From: Candidatus Gastranaerophilales bacterium | GTDB taxonomy: Bacteria > Cyanobacteriota > Vampirovibrionia > Gastranaerophilales > Gastranaerophilaceae | NCBI GenBank assembly: GCA_944325575.1 | Contig: CALVAR010000025.1 | Location: 1 to 33,582 of the forward strand | Reading direction: 5' to 3' | Length of the DNA: 33,582 nucleotides | Shown: piece by piece, positions 15,541-24,158 of the stretch | How the letters are laid out: each line of letters opens with the position of its first letter | How positions within the stretch are numbered: the first letter of the stretch is position 1 | The notes under the pieces: generated by a model | Told to the model about the DNA's origin: nothing | The model's database searches: none | The model's input: only the letters and a program-made list of their open reading frames with translations | Made by a program: the position numbers and the translations under genes

Positions 15541-15598
15541 TAGTACAGGTTTAAATTCAGGAAATTAAATAAATCGCAAAAAATTCATGCCTGTACTA
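15541..15598. other. Perfect 9-bp inverted repeat in the divergent intergenic region
   Basis: TAGTACAGG (15541-15549) and CCTGTACTA (15590-15598) are exact reverse complements with 40 bp between. It lies upstream of both divergent genes (15503 minus, 15745 plus). It could be an operator pair, a hairpin or a small mobile element end. Confidence 0.4.
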
Positions 15599-15731
15599 TA
15601 TAGACAGGCGCCACCAACGATTATTCAATTTAACAATACTTTTAATTTTCATAGCTCAACTATACCGTCAATATAAAAAACCGTCAATAAGAAAATTTGC
15701 TGATTTAAAATTGATTTTTAATAAAAATACA

Positions 15732-15737
15732 TTATTA
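15732..15737 (+). promoter_or_regulatory. Putative -10 box of the secreted-protein gene at 15745
   Basis: TATTAT ends 7 nt before the ATG, and no Shine-Dalgarno sequence precedes the start. Confidence 0.35.
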
Positions 15738-15744
15738 TAAAATT

Positions 15745-16314
15745 ATGAAAAAATTATGGTCATTAATCTTTATATGTTTAATCTTTTGTTCGCTAAAATC
15801 TTATGCGGCAACAGACTATGCAACATTATATGAAAAAGCGCAGGTTCCTGATTTTGAACTTGTTCACAATCTTGACCCTTACCAGAATGAAGATTATCAA
15901 AAATATGCATACGCGCCCTATCCGCTTTTTAGGCTCAGTTCAACAGTATATTTTAAAAATCAAACTGTTCCGGCCGGTTATTACATACTCACCCCGAGAG
16001 TAATGAAAGACAGAGATTACGTATTTTTTAAAGAAGCGGGAAAGGTAAAATATATAATTCCGGTTGTCAAAAAGGAACTGGTACCTGTAGATTTTTACCA
16101 TACTAATCTTCCAACCCCTAAATTGACTAAATGGCAGGGGTTTTGCAAGAATGTAAGAGAAAAATTTTATACTGTTTTCAGAAATTCTTCGAAAAAAGCT
16201 CCTCCGCCACAATCGTATGTTGTAACTGAAAATATCGAAGGCAATTTATACCTTATTGTTTTATACTACGGTGATGTAAAGTACTATATGGTATTCAAAT
16301 CAAATAAGTATTAA
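15745..16314 (+). CDS. Small secreted protein of unknown function
   Basis: A 189-residue protein with a clear signal peptide (KKLWSLIFICLIFCSLKSYA, cut at about residue 21). The mature part is tyrosine-rich with PAGYYILTPRVM and YVFFKEAGKVKYIIPVV, suggesting beta strands. The end YLIVLYYGDVKYYMVFK looks like a terminal beta-hairpin. There are no cysteine pairs or catalytic motifs. The 3' end overlaps the stop of the convergent DHA2 gene by 4 bp. It is a third exported small protein in the window, with signal-peptide style like those at 1460 and 9051, but no internal similarity is obvious. Function unknown. Confidence 0.65.
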   Translation: MKKLWSLIFICLIFCSLKSYAATDYATLYEKAQVPDFELVHNLDPYQNEDYQKYAYAPYPLFRLSSTVYFKNQTVPAGYYILTPRVMKDRDYVFFKEAGKVKYIIPVVKKELVPVDFYHTNLPTPKLTKWQGFCKNVREKFYTVFRNSSKKAPPPQSYVVTENIEGNLYLIVLYYGDVKYYMVFKSNKY

Positions 16315-17909
16315 TAATCGCTGCTGTCTGTTTTTTCCGGCAAAGCAATTTCTTCAGGCGCTGGTTTACGGAGTTTTTGTTTGTATAACAACAAAAGAGG
16401 CAGACAAATAAAAGTAATAATCCCCCAGACTCTGAAAGTTTCTATATACGCACACAGGGTAGATTGTTGTATCAGCTGGTTATACAGCATCCCCTGCGCC
16501 TTTTGCAAAGCGACTGCATAAACATCAAACTGCGCAAAATAAGATGTGAGACTGGCAAGTTTTTCCGCATACACGGTGCTTGCATTATCTAAAAAGCCAA
16601 CCATATTATGCTGAAATGCCTGTGAGTATCTTGAAACCATAGTTGCAACGAGAGATGTCCCGATGGCAGCACCAAGATTTTTAATCAGATTCTGCACTCC
16701 GCTTGCATTTGTCATCTGTGCATTTGAAATTGTTTCCATTGATGCGGTGGTTAAAACAGTAATTGTCAAACCTACGGAAAAGCCAAAAATCACATTCGGT
16801 ATAACTATATTTATCATCGAAAACTCAAGATTTAAATGTCCGAACATAAGTCCCGAAATACCGAGCAGAGTTATCCCTATTGCTGTAAAAATTCTAAAAT
16901 CAAGAACTTTATTCATAACACTGTAAAGGAAAATTGCAGCGACAGAGCCAAATCCCCTGGGCATTAGAGAATAGCCGCTCCAGAAGGCATTGTATCCCAT
17001 TAGATTCTGAAGAAACAAAGGCATAATAGTCGTTGATGCATACAGTACCATGTTTGCAATAACTAGTATAGTCGTACCTATTAAAAAATTTCTGTCCTTA
17101 AAAACTTTTAAATCAATAATAGAATTTTTTTGTACAATTTGTGAGTATATAAAAAGCACCATTGCAACCATTGATATGCCAAATGTCCAGCAAATCCACT
17201 CAGAGCCGAACCAGTCAGCATTATTGCCCTTATCAAGAAAAACCTGAAAAGTTACCAGCCAGACTATAAGAAAAGCAAAACCTATATAATCAATTTTGGC
17301 GCCGGCCTGTTTTCTTGCATACGGAGGGTCAAAAATCCACAATTTTGAGGTAACAGCAGCAAGTATACCAAACGGAATATTAATAAAGAAAATCCAGTTC
17401 CATGACCAGTTATCCGTAAGCCATCCGCCCAAAATAGGCCCTATTACCGGTGCAACAACAACCCCGAAACCAAAAATAGACATCGCAAGTGCGCGTTTTT
17501 CCAGAGGAAAAGCTTCAAGCAAAATAGCCTGAGAAACAGGCAGCAATGCACCGCCGCCAAGCCCCTGCAAAATTCTTGCAAAAATCATCATATCAAGAGA
17601 TGTGGACATTCCGCACAACAGTGAAGCAACAGTAAATAAAAGAATACAAGCAATAAAAAAAGCCTTTCTTCCAAAAAACTTGGAAAACCAGTCAACAGAA
17701 GGAACAACAATACCGCTCGCAATAAGGTAGCTTGTCAATATCCATGTGGCTTCATCATTACTGGAAGAAAAACTGCCTGCCATCTGAGGAAGCGCAACAT
17801 TGGCAATAGTACCGTCCAGTACAAAAATAAATGTTGCACTCATAACAGCTATTGTTGTAAGCCATGGATTTATTTGAGGAGTATTTTCCGTATTTTCTTT
17901 TGCAGTCAT
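16311..17909 (-). CDS. DHA2-family (EmrB/QacA-type) drug efflux MFS transporter
   Basis: A 532-residue proton-driven exporter with about 14 membrane segments. The DHA2 features include the first helix FIFVLDGTIANVALPQMA, the loop motif DWFSKFFGRK between segments 2 and 3, and motif C GPILGGW in segment 5. It follows the MarR gene by only 10 bp and would be co-transcribed. EmrB homologs work with an EmrA/HlyD adaptor, but none is present in the window, so it may act alone or use a distant partner. The start ATG at 17909 has GAGG seven bases upstream. Likely substrates are lipophilic toxicants or bile-like compounds; not provable here. Confidence 0.92.
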   Translation of the reverse strand: MTAKENTENTPQINPWLTTIAVMSATFIFVLDGTIANVALPQMAGSFSSSNDEATWILTSYLIASGIVVPSVDWFSKFFGRKAFFIACILLFTVASLLCGMSTSLDMMIFARILQGLGGGALLPVSQAILLEAFPLEKRALAMSIFGFGVVVAPVIGPILGGWLTDNWSWNWIFFINIPFGILAAVTSKLWIFDPPYARKQAGAKIDYIGFAFLIVWLVTFQVFLDKGNNADWFGSEWICWTFGISMVAMVLFIYSQIVQKNSIIDLKVFKDRNFLIGTTILVIANMVLYASTTIMPLFLQNLMGYNAFWSGYSLMPRGFGSVAAIFLYSVMNKVLDFRIFTAIGITLLGISGLMFGHLNLEFSMINIVIPNVIFGFSVGLTITVLTTASMETISNAQMTNASGVQNLIKNLGAAIGTSLVATMVSRYSQAFQHNMVGFLDNASTVYAEKLASLTSYFAQFDVYAVALQKAQGMLYNQLIQQSTLCAYIETFRVWGIITFICLPLLLLYKQKLRKPAPEEIALPEKTDSSDY

Positions 17910-17919
17910 TTTACCTCGT

Positions 17920-18384
17920 TTAGATTTGTATGTTTACGTTTTCACTGATTTTATTAATAATTTTTTCAAGCGTATTTTGAAATTGCTCAAGTTCTGTTCT
18001 GCTAAAATCCTCTAAAAAATCATTCAAATGCTTCTTTAGAGGGATATTATATTTATCAGCCAGTTTTTGTCCTTTTGGAGTGATTTTTAAAATTTTTACC
18101 GGACGATTTTGTTTAATTGCAGCCTCACGTTTTATAAGATCTTTACTTTCAAGTATGGACACTATTCTTGTAACATTTGACCTGTCTTTTAAAAGAATTT
18201 TTGCAAGATCTCTCTGGCAGATATCTTTATTCATTGCAATAGCATCAAGCGCAATAAACTGTTCTACTGTCAAATCAGAATTTAATGAATGCAAAAATAC
18301 AGAGGCATGCAGCCTTAAATATACAGACGCCTTATCAACAAAATAAGGCAGACAGTCAGCATAACATTCCGGTACGGCTCTCAA
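17920..18384 (-). CDS. MarR-family transcriptional regulator
   Basis: A 154-residue winged-helix regulator. The HTH segment is ICQRDLAKILLKDRSNVTRIVSILESKDLI (about 55-84), followed by the wing with EAAIKQNRPVKILKITPKG. The start codon is TTG at 18384; no other convincing start lies before the first conserved helix. It is the first gene of a regulator-efflux pair with the DHA2 transporter. Two overlapping palindromes directly upstream (18387-18420) are good autoregulatory operators, so ligand binding would derepress both genes. Confidence 0.9.
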   Translation of the reverse strand: MRAVPECYADCLPYFVDKASVYLRLHASVFLHSLNSDLTVEQFIALDAIAMNKDICQRDLAKILLKDRSNVTRIVSILESKDLIKREAAIKQNRPVKILKITPKGQKLADKYNIPLKKHLNDFLEDFSRTELEQFQNTLEKIINKISENVNIQI

Positions 18385-18386
18385 TT

Positions 18387-18420
18387 ATGTTAAAACTCCA
18401 ACATGTTGTAATTCCAACAT
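18387..18420 (-). promoter_or_regulatory. Two overlapping MarR-type operators
   Basis: Plus-strand palindromes ATGTTAAAACTCCAACAT (18387-18404) and ATGTTGTAATTCCAACAT (18403-18420) share the central AT and repeat every 16 bp. The half site is ATGTTG/CAACAT. They end 3 bases before the TTG start. AT-rich TATTAT-like sequence at about 18420-18428 could be the -10. Confidence 0.75.
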
Positions 18421-18490
18421 AATAATATAAAATTTACATTATTCAGTCAAGCCAAATACATAATATTTACTATACAGAAAATTTTTAATG

Positions 18491-18496
18491 TATAAT
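18491..18496 (+). promoter_or_regulatory. -10 box of the zinc-finger gene, leaderless type
   Basis: A consensus TATAAT ends 7 nt before the ATG at 18504. No ribosome binding site is present, so transcription likely begins at or very near the start codon. Confidence 0.6.
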
Positions 18497-18503
18497 GTAA
18501 GTT

Positions 18504-18824
18504 ATGGATAAACAGAAAGAATTAAAAATTATAGAAGATATGCAGGCAGTAGTAGCCCAGATGAAACAGGATGATATAGAGGAAAATCCTGATTGCGAAT
18601 TTGAAACTTTTGACTGCCAGTGCTGCGGCGAAGAAAAATCACTCGCCGGCTCTGTTGTATATGACGGGATAAGAATATGCAATGACTGCGTTTTATATGC
18701 AGAGACAGGTTTTGCTCTGGGAAAAATAGAAAACATACATGACCTCATCAAAAATATGGAAGACAAAAAACTGGAAGCGCAGTGTATGTTTATAAAACAG
18801 GATGAATTAGAACACAACAACTAA
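18504..18824 (+). CDS. Small protein with ClpX-type C4 zinc finger
   Basis: A 106-residue acidic protein. The four-cysteine finger C-x2-C...C-x2-C (CQCCGEEKSLAGSVVYDG, then ICNDCV) at about 38-61 follows the same pattern as the N-terminal zinc domain of ClpX (CSFCGK...ICDECV), a dimerising, adaptor-binding domain. The rest is helical (residues 1-25 and 66-106) with no ATPase domain, so it is not a ClpX. It may be a stand-alone adaptor or regulator. It is the first gene of a co-directional run with the LptF/G permease, 35 bp downstream. Function is inferred from the finger only. Confidence 0.7.
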   Translation: MDKQKELKIIEDMQAVVAQMKQDDIEENPDCEFETFDCQCCGEEKSLAGSVVYDGIRICNDCVLYAETGFALGKIENIHDLIKNMEDKKLEAQCMFIKQDELEHNN

Positions 18825-18859
18825 TCCAAAGAAAAATTGTAAGAAAAAGCGGAAGAAAA

Positions 18860-19993
18860 ATGCAACTAAAGCTTATAAATAAATTAAGCATACTGGACAG
18901 ATACATACTTATACAAATATTAGAAATATTTATAATGGGTATTGTAATATTTACCTCTATTATTTTTGCCTCTGACACATTTATTACATTAATTAAACAG
19001 ATTACTCTGTACGGAATCCCGTTTAATATTGCATTGATGATTGTTCTTTTGAACCTTCCTCAGGTAATAGTAATGGCAATACCTATGAGTGTATTATTTT
19101 CTACTGTAATGACACTGAATCGTTTAAGCCTTTCATCGGAAATTACCGTTATGAGAGCTTGCGGAATAGGGTTGAATCGTATTGCAAAACCAATTTTTAT
19201 TTTTGCCGCATCAATGTCATTATTGACATTTATAGTCAATGAAACAATCGTACCGATAACAAATTCTCAATCAAAAACTCTTGCCGTATGGGCTCTCGGA
19301 CAAAAAAACATCCCTAACGGAAAACAGAATTTTACATTTAAAGAAATTAAAGAAAATCCTGACGGCAGCAAGACGATGAAAAGACTTTTCTTTGTTCAAA
19401 AATGCGAAGAAAATACACTGAAAAATGTTTCTGTTGTAGATTTTTCAAATGACAAAACCATTCAGGTTATTCAATCCCAGACCGGCAGCACAAGCCCGGA
19501 AGGCTGGCAATTTAACCGCGGTGCTGTTTATACAATGAATAAAGACGAAAAAATCTTGAATACGACCTGGTTCAGCAAGTCAGTTGTTGACTTTGGTATG
19601 GATGTAAAAGATGCGCTGACCGAGGATGAAGCAACCCAGTACAATGTAATTGCATTATGGAAATATGTCGAAAATAATGCAAAAAAACATGATCCCAAAA
19701 CACATTCTTTATTTAAAATCGAACTGCATAACAAATTTGCATTTCCGGTAACGACAGTTGTACTTGTACTTTTAGGGGTTCCTCTGGCAATTACTCCGCC
19801 AAGAGTACGATATAACAGAGGATTCTTATTCAGTATTCTTATTATTTTCCTGTATTATCTTTTAAGAGCGCTGTCTTTATCTTTTGGCGAGACTATGGCA
19901 ATATCTCCGTTTTTGGCAGCATGGATACCGAACGTTATCCTGTTTATTCTCGGCTCAATACTTTATTACAAAAAAGTTTATACAATTACATAG
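18860..19993 (+). CDS. LptF/LptG-family permease (YjgP/YjgQ)
   Basis: A 377-residue inner-membrane subunit of the lipopolysaccharide export ABC transporter. It has three N-terminal membrane segments (about 17-40, 52-80, 98-125), a periplasmic beta-jellyroll domain (about 130-285) and three C-terminal segments (about 290-375). The N-terminal helix LDRYILIQILEIFIMGIVIF and the coupling region RLSLSSEITVMRACGIGL are typical. Only one permease gene is present; LptB, LptC and a second permease are not in the window. Its presence argues for an outer membrane. The start ATG follows GCGGAAGAAAA. Likely co-transcribed with the zinc-finger gene. Confidence 0.9.
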   Translation: MQLKLINKLSILDRYILIQILEIFIMGIVIFTSIIFASDTFITLIKQITLYGIPFNIALMIVLLNLPQVIVMAIPMSVLFSTVMTLNRLSLSSEITVMRACGIGLNRIAKPIFIFAASMSLLTFIVNETIVPITNSQSKTLAVWALGQKNIPNGKQNFTFKEIKENPDGSKTMKRLFFVQKCEENTLKNVSVVDFSNDKTIQVIQSQTGSTSPEGWQFNRGAVYTMNKDEKILNTTWFSKSVVDFGMDVKDALTEDEATQYNVIALWKYVENNAKKHDPKTHSLFKIELHNKFAFPVTTVVLVLLGVPLAITPPRVRYNRGFLFSILIIFLYYLLRALSLSFGETMAISPFLAAWIPNVILFILGSILYYKKVYTIT

Positions 19994-20064
19994 CTGTTTA
20001 ATAACATTCTCACAAAAATTTTATAGTTATTGTAAAATTATATGGAGAATAATGAGGTGGAATT

Positions 20065-21846
20065 TTGGACAGAGAAGAAATTTTAAACAAAGCCAATGAA
20101 CTTATTTCAGAAAAAAGTTTTAAAGAGGCTAAATCAATCATTGAAGAATATCTAAAAGAAAATGATGATGATTCAATTGAAATACAAAAAACACTCGGGC
20201 TTTGCAATGTAAATCTCGATATTTATAAAGACGCAAAAGAAAACTTTGAAAAAGTTGTAAAAGCAAATGATGAAGACGCAACGTCCTGGTTTTATCTTGG
20301 AATAATATACGAAGACCTAAATGATCTCGAAAAAGCCCAAAAAGCCTATGAGAAAGTAATAGTACTGAGAGAAGACTATAAAGACGCATATAAAAATCTG
20401 GCTGTTATTCAATTAAAACTAAAAAACTACGATACAGCGATAGAATTTGCACAAAAAGCACTGTCCCTTGACGAAAACGATTACCAGATTCATTACATAA
20501 TAGGTACTGCGTATACTTCAAAAAAAGAATACGAAAAAGCAGTAGAGGCTATGTTAAAGGGTATTGAAATAAACCCCGAACATCCGCTTATGTATAATAA
20601 TCTGGGCTCGTGCTATCTTGCATTAAACAAAATAAATGACGCACAGGAAGCTTTTAAAACATCAGTAAAATTAAACCCGACAAATGCCACAAGCATGTAC
20701 AATCTGGCAACATCATACCAGCTGCAGCAAAAACATACAGAAGCATTTGAATATTTTAAAAAAGCTTATGAAATGGAGCCTACGGAGTTTTATCTTTCTG
20801 CAGCAGCACTTGAAGCAGCAAATGCAAAAGAATGGACATACGCAGAAGAATATTATCATAAACTCGTTGTATTACATCCTGAAAAGCAGAATTTTCAATA
20901 CAACCTTGCCTGTGCATATCACGAACTCGGAAAATACAATGATGCAATCAAAATATTATCCCAGCTTGTTGCAACAAATCCAAAATCAGTTGCAATGGGG
21001 CAAAGGCTCGCTGACTGCTACGAAAAAACAAATAATACGGAACTTGCAAAAAATGTTTATACAAACCTTATAAAATTAGGAAAAATCCCGGCAGAAGTTT
21101 ATTACAGATATGCGCTTCTGTGTATGAAAACGGAAGATAGAGATAAAGCGGAAAATATATTCAAAAAAGTAATACAGCTGGATCCGACTAACCCTTATGC
21201 ACACAAGGATCTTGGTGTTGTTTATCTTTCTGAAAGACTTTTTGACTATGCAAAAGATGAATTTGAAACGGCATACAAAATGGCACCGGATGATGCATCT
21301 GTGGTTTTTGAACTTGCAAACTTTCATCATGCAATGAATGACTTTAAACAAGCCCAGGAATTATATGAAAAAGCATATACATTAGAGCCGAATGTAATGG
21401 ATATAGCTTTATTCAGAGCCTTGAATTATTTAAGAATGAATGATACGGACAAAGCTCTTGAACTTTTTCTGGAGGCTAACAAAAAATATCCGTCCCGGCA
21501 TGCAATATTATTCAACATAGGATTGATTTATCTGCAAAAAGGCAAATACGATATGGCAAGAGAATTTCTCTCGGATGCTTTCAGTTTGCATCAGGATGCA
21601 GAAACAATGAATGCACTGGCTATATCATTCTTTGAGACAAAAGATTATGAAAACTCAAAAAATCTCGCTCACAAACTGCTGGTAAATTATCCTGAAAATA
21701 TTAATGTTCTTTTGCTTCTGGCAAAATCATACATAGAACTCGGAGATGTTGAAAATTCCGTTAAATATCTGGAAAAAATTCTAAAAATATTTCCTGAACA
21801 ACCCGAGGCAAAATCCTTATATGAAAGAATTAAAGGAGTAAATTAA
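20065..21846 (+). CDS. Tetratricopeptide repeat protein (about 16 repeats)
   Basis: A 593-residue protein made almost entirely of 34-residue TPR helical pairs. Recognisable units include TSWFYLGIIYEDLNDLEKAQKAYEKVI, KNLAVIQLKLKNYDTAIEFAQKALSL and NNLGSCYLALNKINDAQEAFKTSVKLNP. No enzymatic domain, signal peptide or membrane segment is visible, so it is a cytoplasmic protein-protein scaffold. The TTG start at 20065 is preceded by GAGGTGG. It follows the permease by 71 bp and precedes queD by only 2 bp. Partners are unknown; envelope assembly is a guess from neighbours. Confidence 0.9.
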   Translation: MDREEILNKANELISEKSFKEAKSIIEEYLKENDDDSIEIQKTLGLCNVNLDIYKDAKENFEKVVKANDEDATSWFYLGIIYEDLNDLEKAQKAYEKVIVLREDYKDAYKNLAVIQLKLKNYDTAIEFAQKALSLDENDYQIHYIIGTAYTSKKEYEKAVEAMLKGIEINPEHPLMYNNLGSCYLALNKINDAQEAFKTSVKLNPTNATSMYNLATSYQLQQKHTEAFEYFKKAYEMEPTEFYLSAAALEAANAKEWTYAEEYYHKLVVLHPEKQNFQYNLACAYHELGKYNDAIKILSQLVATNPKSVAMGQRLADCYEKTNNTELAKNVYTNLIKLGKIPAEVYYRYALLCMKTEDRDKAENIFKKVIQLDPTNPYAHKDLGVVYLSERLFDYAKDEFETAYKMAPDDASVVFELANFHHAMNDFKQAQELYEKAYTLEPNVMDIALFRALNYLRMNDTDKALELFLEANKKYPSRHAILFNIGLIYLQKGKYDMAREFLSDAFSLHQDAETMNALAISFFETKDYENSKNLAHKLLVNYPENINVLLLLAKSYIELGDVENSVKYLEKILKIFPEQPEAKSLYERIKGVN

Positions 21847-21848
21847 TA

Positions 21849-22214
21849 ATGTTCGAACTTAAAGTAATAAGCTCATTTTCAGCAGCGCACCACTTATTGA
21901 ATTATGAAGGAGAATGCGAAAATCAGCATGGTCATAACTGGAAGGTAGAAGTCTTTGTTAAAGGTGAAAATCTTGATAAATCCAATATACTTGTCGACTT
22001 TAAAGTTTTAAAACGAGAACTGAAAAAAGTACTCGACAAATTGGATCACAAAGATATAAACGAACTGCCGGAGTTTAAAAATATAAGCCCGAGCAGCGAG
22101 ATTCTGGCAAAATTTATTTATGAAGAGATGAACAAGATCTTCCCTCAGGTGTCAAAAGTTGGCGTATGGGAAAATGAAAACTCTTGTTCAATGTATTATG
22201 AAAATTGGGAATAA
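21849..22214 (+). CDS. queD: 6-carboxy-tetrahydropterin synthase (QueD)
   Basis: A 121-residue enzyme of the PTPS family. It converts 7,8-dihydroneopterin triphosphate to 6-carboxy-5,6,7,8-tetrahydropterin in queuosine (7-deazaguanine) biosynthesis. The zinc histidines are His15 (FSAAHHL) and His27/His29 (QHGHNW), and the catalytic cysteine is Cys23 in GECENQHGH, the arrangement of QueD rather than eukaryotic PTPS. The C-terminal glutamate motif is VWENENSCSMYYE. Length is normal. AAAGGAG precedes the ATG, which is 2 bp after the TPR stop, implying coupling. Other que genes are not present in the window. Confidence 0.93.
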   Translation: MFELKVISSFSAAHHLLNYEGECENQHGHNWKVEVFVKGENLDKSNILVDFKVLKRELKKVLDKLDHKDINELPEFKNISPSSEILAKFIYEEMNKIFPQVSKVGVWENENSCSMYYENWE

Positions 22215-22243
22215 TAATAAAAAAATAAAGGCGGATAGGAAAA

Positions 22244-23089
22244 ATGAATCTTATACAGGCAATCATAATGGGGCTGATGCAGGGGCTTACGGAATTTTTA
22301 CCGGTCTCAAGTTCAGGACACCTTGTTTTAACATCAAGCTTATACAAATACTTTACGCACAAAGATTTTGTGACAGGAGGAAGCGAAGAAGTTGTATTTG
22401 ATATAGTTCTTCATCTCGGCACACTTCTTGCCGTATGCATATTTTTTAAAGATGATATCATCAAAATTACAAAAGCTTTTATTAATGCCTGTTTAAAAAA
22501 AGATTTTTCCGATGCTGATGCCAAAATGGCTGCATTTATTCTTCTCGGTACAGTTTTTACCGTATTGGTAGCTTTCCCGTTAAAAATTGTTTCGGAAAGC
22601 CTTATTAATCTGCCATATATAGTGGGTATATTCATATTTATTACGGGTTGTATTCTATACATAGGAGAATGGGCTTCAGAAAAAAAACAGGTTAAAACAG
22701 ATAAAGTTGACCTGAAAACAGCAATCATCATAGGTCTTGCTCAGGGTATTGCCTCTATCCCCGGAATATCACGTTCCGGTTCTACTATTTCTACAGGCAT
22801 TCTCTTGGGATTGGACAGAGTGACATGTGCAAGATATTCATTTTTATTGAGTCTTCCCATTATTATAGGTGCGTCAATATTCTATCCTATTCTTGAATTG
22901 GAACTTAATGAATTTTTAAACTTCAATTGGATAGCTTTTATTGTCGGATTTATTGTCTCATTTATTTCCGGTTACTTTTGTATAAAATATTTTCTTAAAT
23001 TTCTTGCAAAACATTCTATGAAAGTATTTGCATATTACTGCTGGATTGCAGGTGCATTTATGTTTGTATTTTTCAAATTCTTTGTATAG
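22244..23089 (+). CDS. uppP: Undecaprenyl-diphosphate phosphatase (UppP/BacA)
   Basis: A 281-residue integral membrane enzyme that recycles undecaprenyl pyrophosphate for peptidoglycan and surface polysaccharide synthesis; it can confer bacitracin tolerance. The two active motifs are QGLTEFLPVSSSGHLVL (Glu17, Ser22-24, His26) and IPGISRSGSTIS (171-182, Arg176). About eight hydrophobic segments are visible. The ribosome binding site region GGATAGGAAAA precedes the ATG at 22244. It ends the run zinc-finger, lptF/G-like, TPR, queD, uppP. The 103-bp dispersed element follows 9 bp after its stop. Confidence 0.94.
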   Translation: MNLIQAIIMGLMQGLTEFLPVSSSGHLVLTSSLYKYFTHKDFVTGGSEEVVFDIVLHLGTLLAVCIFFKDDIIKITKAFINACLKKDFSDADAKMAAFILLGTVFTVLVAFPLKIVSESLINLPYIVGIFIFITGCILYIGEWASEKKQVKTDKVDLKTAIIIGLAQGIASIPGISRSGSTISTGILLGLDRVTCARYSFLLSLPIIIGASIFYPILELELNEFLNFNWIAFIVGFIVSFISGYFCIKYFLKFLAKHSMKVFAYYCWIAGAFMFVFFKFFV

Positions 23090-23097
23090 AAATAAAT

Positions 23098-23200
23098 ATT
23101 TCATATTGTCAACTGACTCCGACTACTTGATGAACCTGTGCAATAAACAAGTACATTTTTACCAACAAGTCCGGCACAGTCAACAAGTGCATGGGGTCAC
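23098..23200. repeat. Dispersed ~103-bp element, copy 2
   Basis: It matches 2180-2282 with four substitutions over 103 bases. It starts 8 bp after the uppP stop. The flanking GGTCAC (23195-23200) pairs with GTGACC at about 23222-23227, so the element may be longer here, up to about 23230. Confidence 0.85.
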
Positions 23201-23431
23201 TTCCGTAGTATTTATGCTTATGTGACCTCAGACAAATGCAAACATTTATTAAAAAAATTTAAAAAGTATTGCACAAAAAACTTTATCATGTATGATGATA
23301 AAGTCAGAAAAGTTACCCGACAATTTAATACACACCCAGCTGATATTTTTCGGCTTTATTTTTGTTGTATTAATTGTCTATATATTAAATAAACACACAA
23401 GTTTACAATTACACTAAGGAAAGGTAATACA
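23201..23431. other. Intergenic region upstream of rpsE with a hairpin
   Basis: No gene is seen. It contains a perfect 10-bp stem, ACTTTATCAT (23280-23289) with ATGATAAAGT (23295-23304), around a 5-nt loop. Further on, AGCTGA...TCGGCT at about 23339-23356 is followed by TTATTTTTG, which could be a weak terminator or attenuator. The region presumably holds the rpsE operon promoter, but I cannot assign -35 and -10 boxes with confidence. Confidence 0.5.
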
Positions 23432-24124
23432 GTGGAAGAAAAAGAAATTCAAGAAGTTGAAACTGCTCAAGAAGTACAAGAAACAGTTGACAACACAGAA
23501 GAAACAAAAGCGCAAGCAGCTGCCGAAGTCAGTGAAGAAGCTGTAGAAGCCGCAGTTGAAGAAAAACCGGCTAAAGGAAGAAAAGCTTCTAACGCAAAAG
23601 GCAAAGGCAAAAGAAAAATTGAAACAATAGAAAGCGCTCCTCAATCCGAATGGAAAGAACGCGTTGTACAAATCAGACGTGTAACAAAAGTTGTTAAGGG
23701 CGGTAAAAAATTAAGCTTTAGAGCAATTGTTATCGTAGGTAACGGCAAAGGTCAGGTAGGCGTTGGCTGTGCAAAAGCTTCCGAAGTTATCATTGCTATC
23801 CAAAAAGCTATTGCAGAAGGCAGAAAAAATCTTATCACCGTTCCTATATTCAAAACAACTATTCCTCACCCGATTGTAGGTCGTTCAGGCGCAGGTTCCG
23901 TTATGCTGAGACCTGCTTCTCAAGGTACAGGTGTTATCGCAGGCGGTGCTGTTCGTGCAGTATTAGAGCTTGCTGGTATCGAAAATATTTTGAGCAAATC
24001 TTTAGGTTCAAAATCTCCGCTTAACGCAGCTAATGCTACTATGGAAGCATTGAAAGAATTAAGAACATTCAACGATGTTGCAAAAAATCGCGGATTAACT
24101 CTTAAACAAATGCTTAACGCATAA
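23432..24124 (+). CDS. rpsE: 30S ribosomal protein S5, with long N-terminal extension
   Basis: A small-subunit protein at the mRNA entry site, important for decoding accuracy. The core begins at about residue 72 ([25 protein letters not shown]) and includes [17 protein letters not shown] and [27 protein letters not shown]. At 230 residues it is longer than the usual ~165. About 70 extra N-terminal residues are present, acidic at 2-45 (Glu-rich, Gln, Ala) and basic at 46-62 (Lys, Arg, Gly). The GTG start at 23432 is preceded by AAGGAAAGG. It is the first gene of this ribosomal cluster; the usual upstream neighbours rplR, rplF and rpsH are absent. Confidence 0.95.
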   Translation: MEEKEIQEVETAQEVQETVDNTEETKAQAAAEVSEEAVEAAVEEKPAKGRKASNAKGKGKRKIETIESAPQSEWKERVVQIRRVTKVVKGGKKLSFRAIVIVGNGKGQVGVGCAKASEVIIAIQKAIAEGRKNLITVPIFKTTIPHPIVGRSGAGSVMLRPASQGTGVIAGGAVRAVLELAGIENILSKSLGSKSPLNAANATMEALKELRTFNDVAKNRGLTLKQMLNA

Positions 24125-24158
24125 TTAATCACACAAATTAATAAAGGAAATAATAACA

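Noticed and set aside
23028-23225. Open frame of 65 codons covering uppP end and dispersed element copy 2
   Set aside because: It overlaps uppP in another frame and the rest is the repeat; the similarity to the frame at 2149 is due to the repeat.
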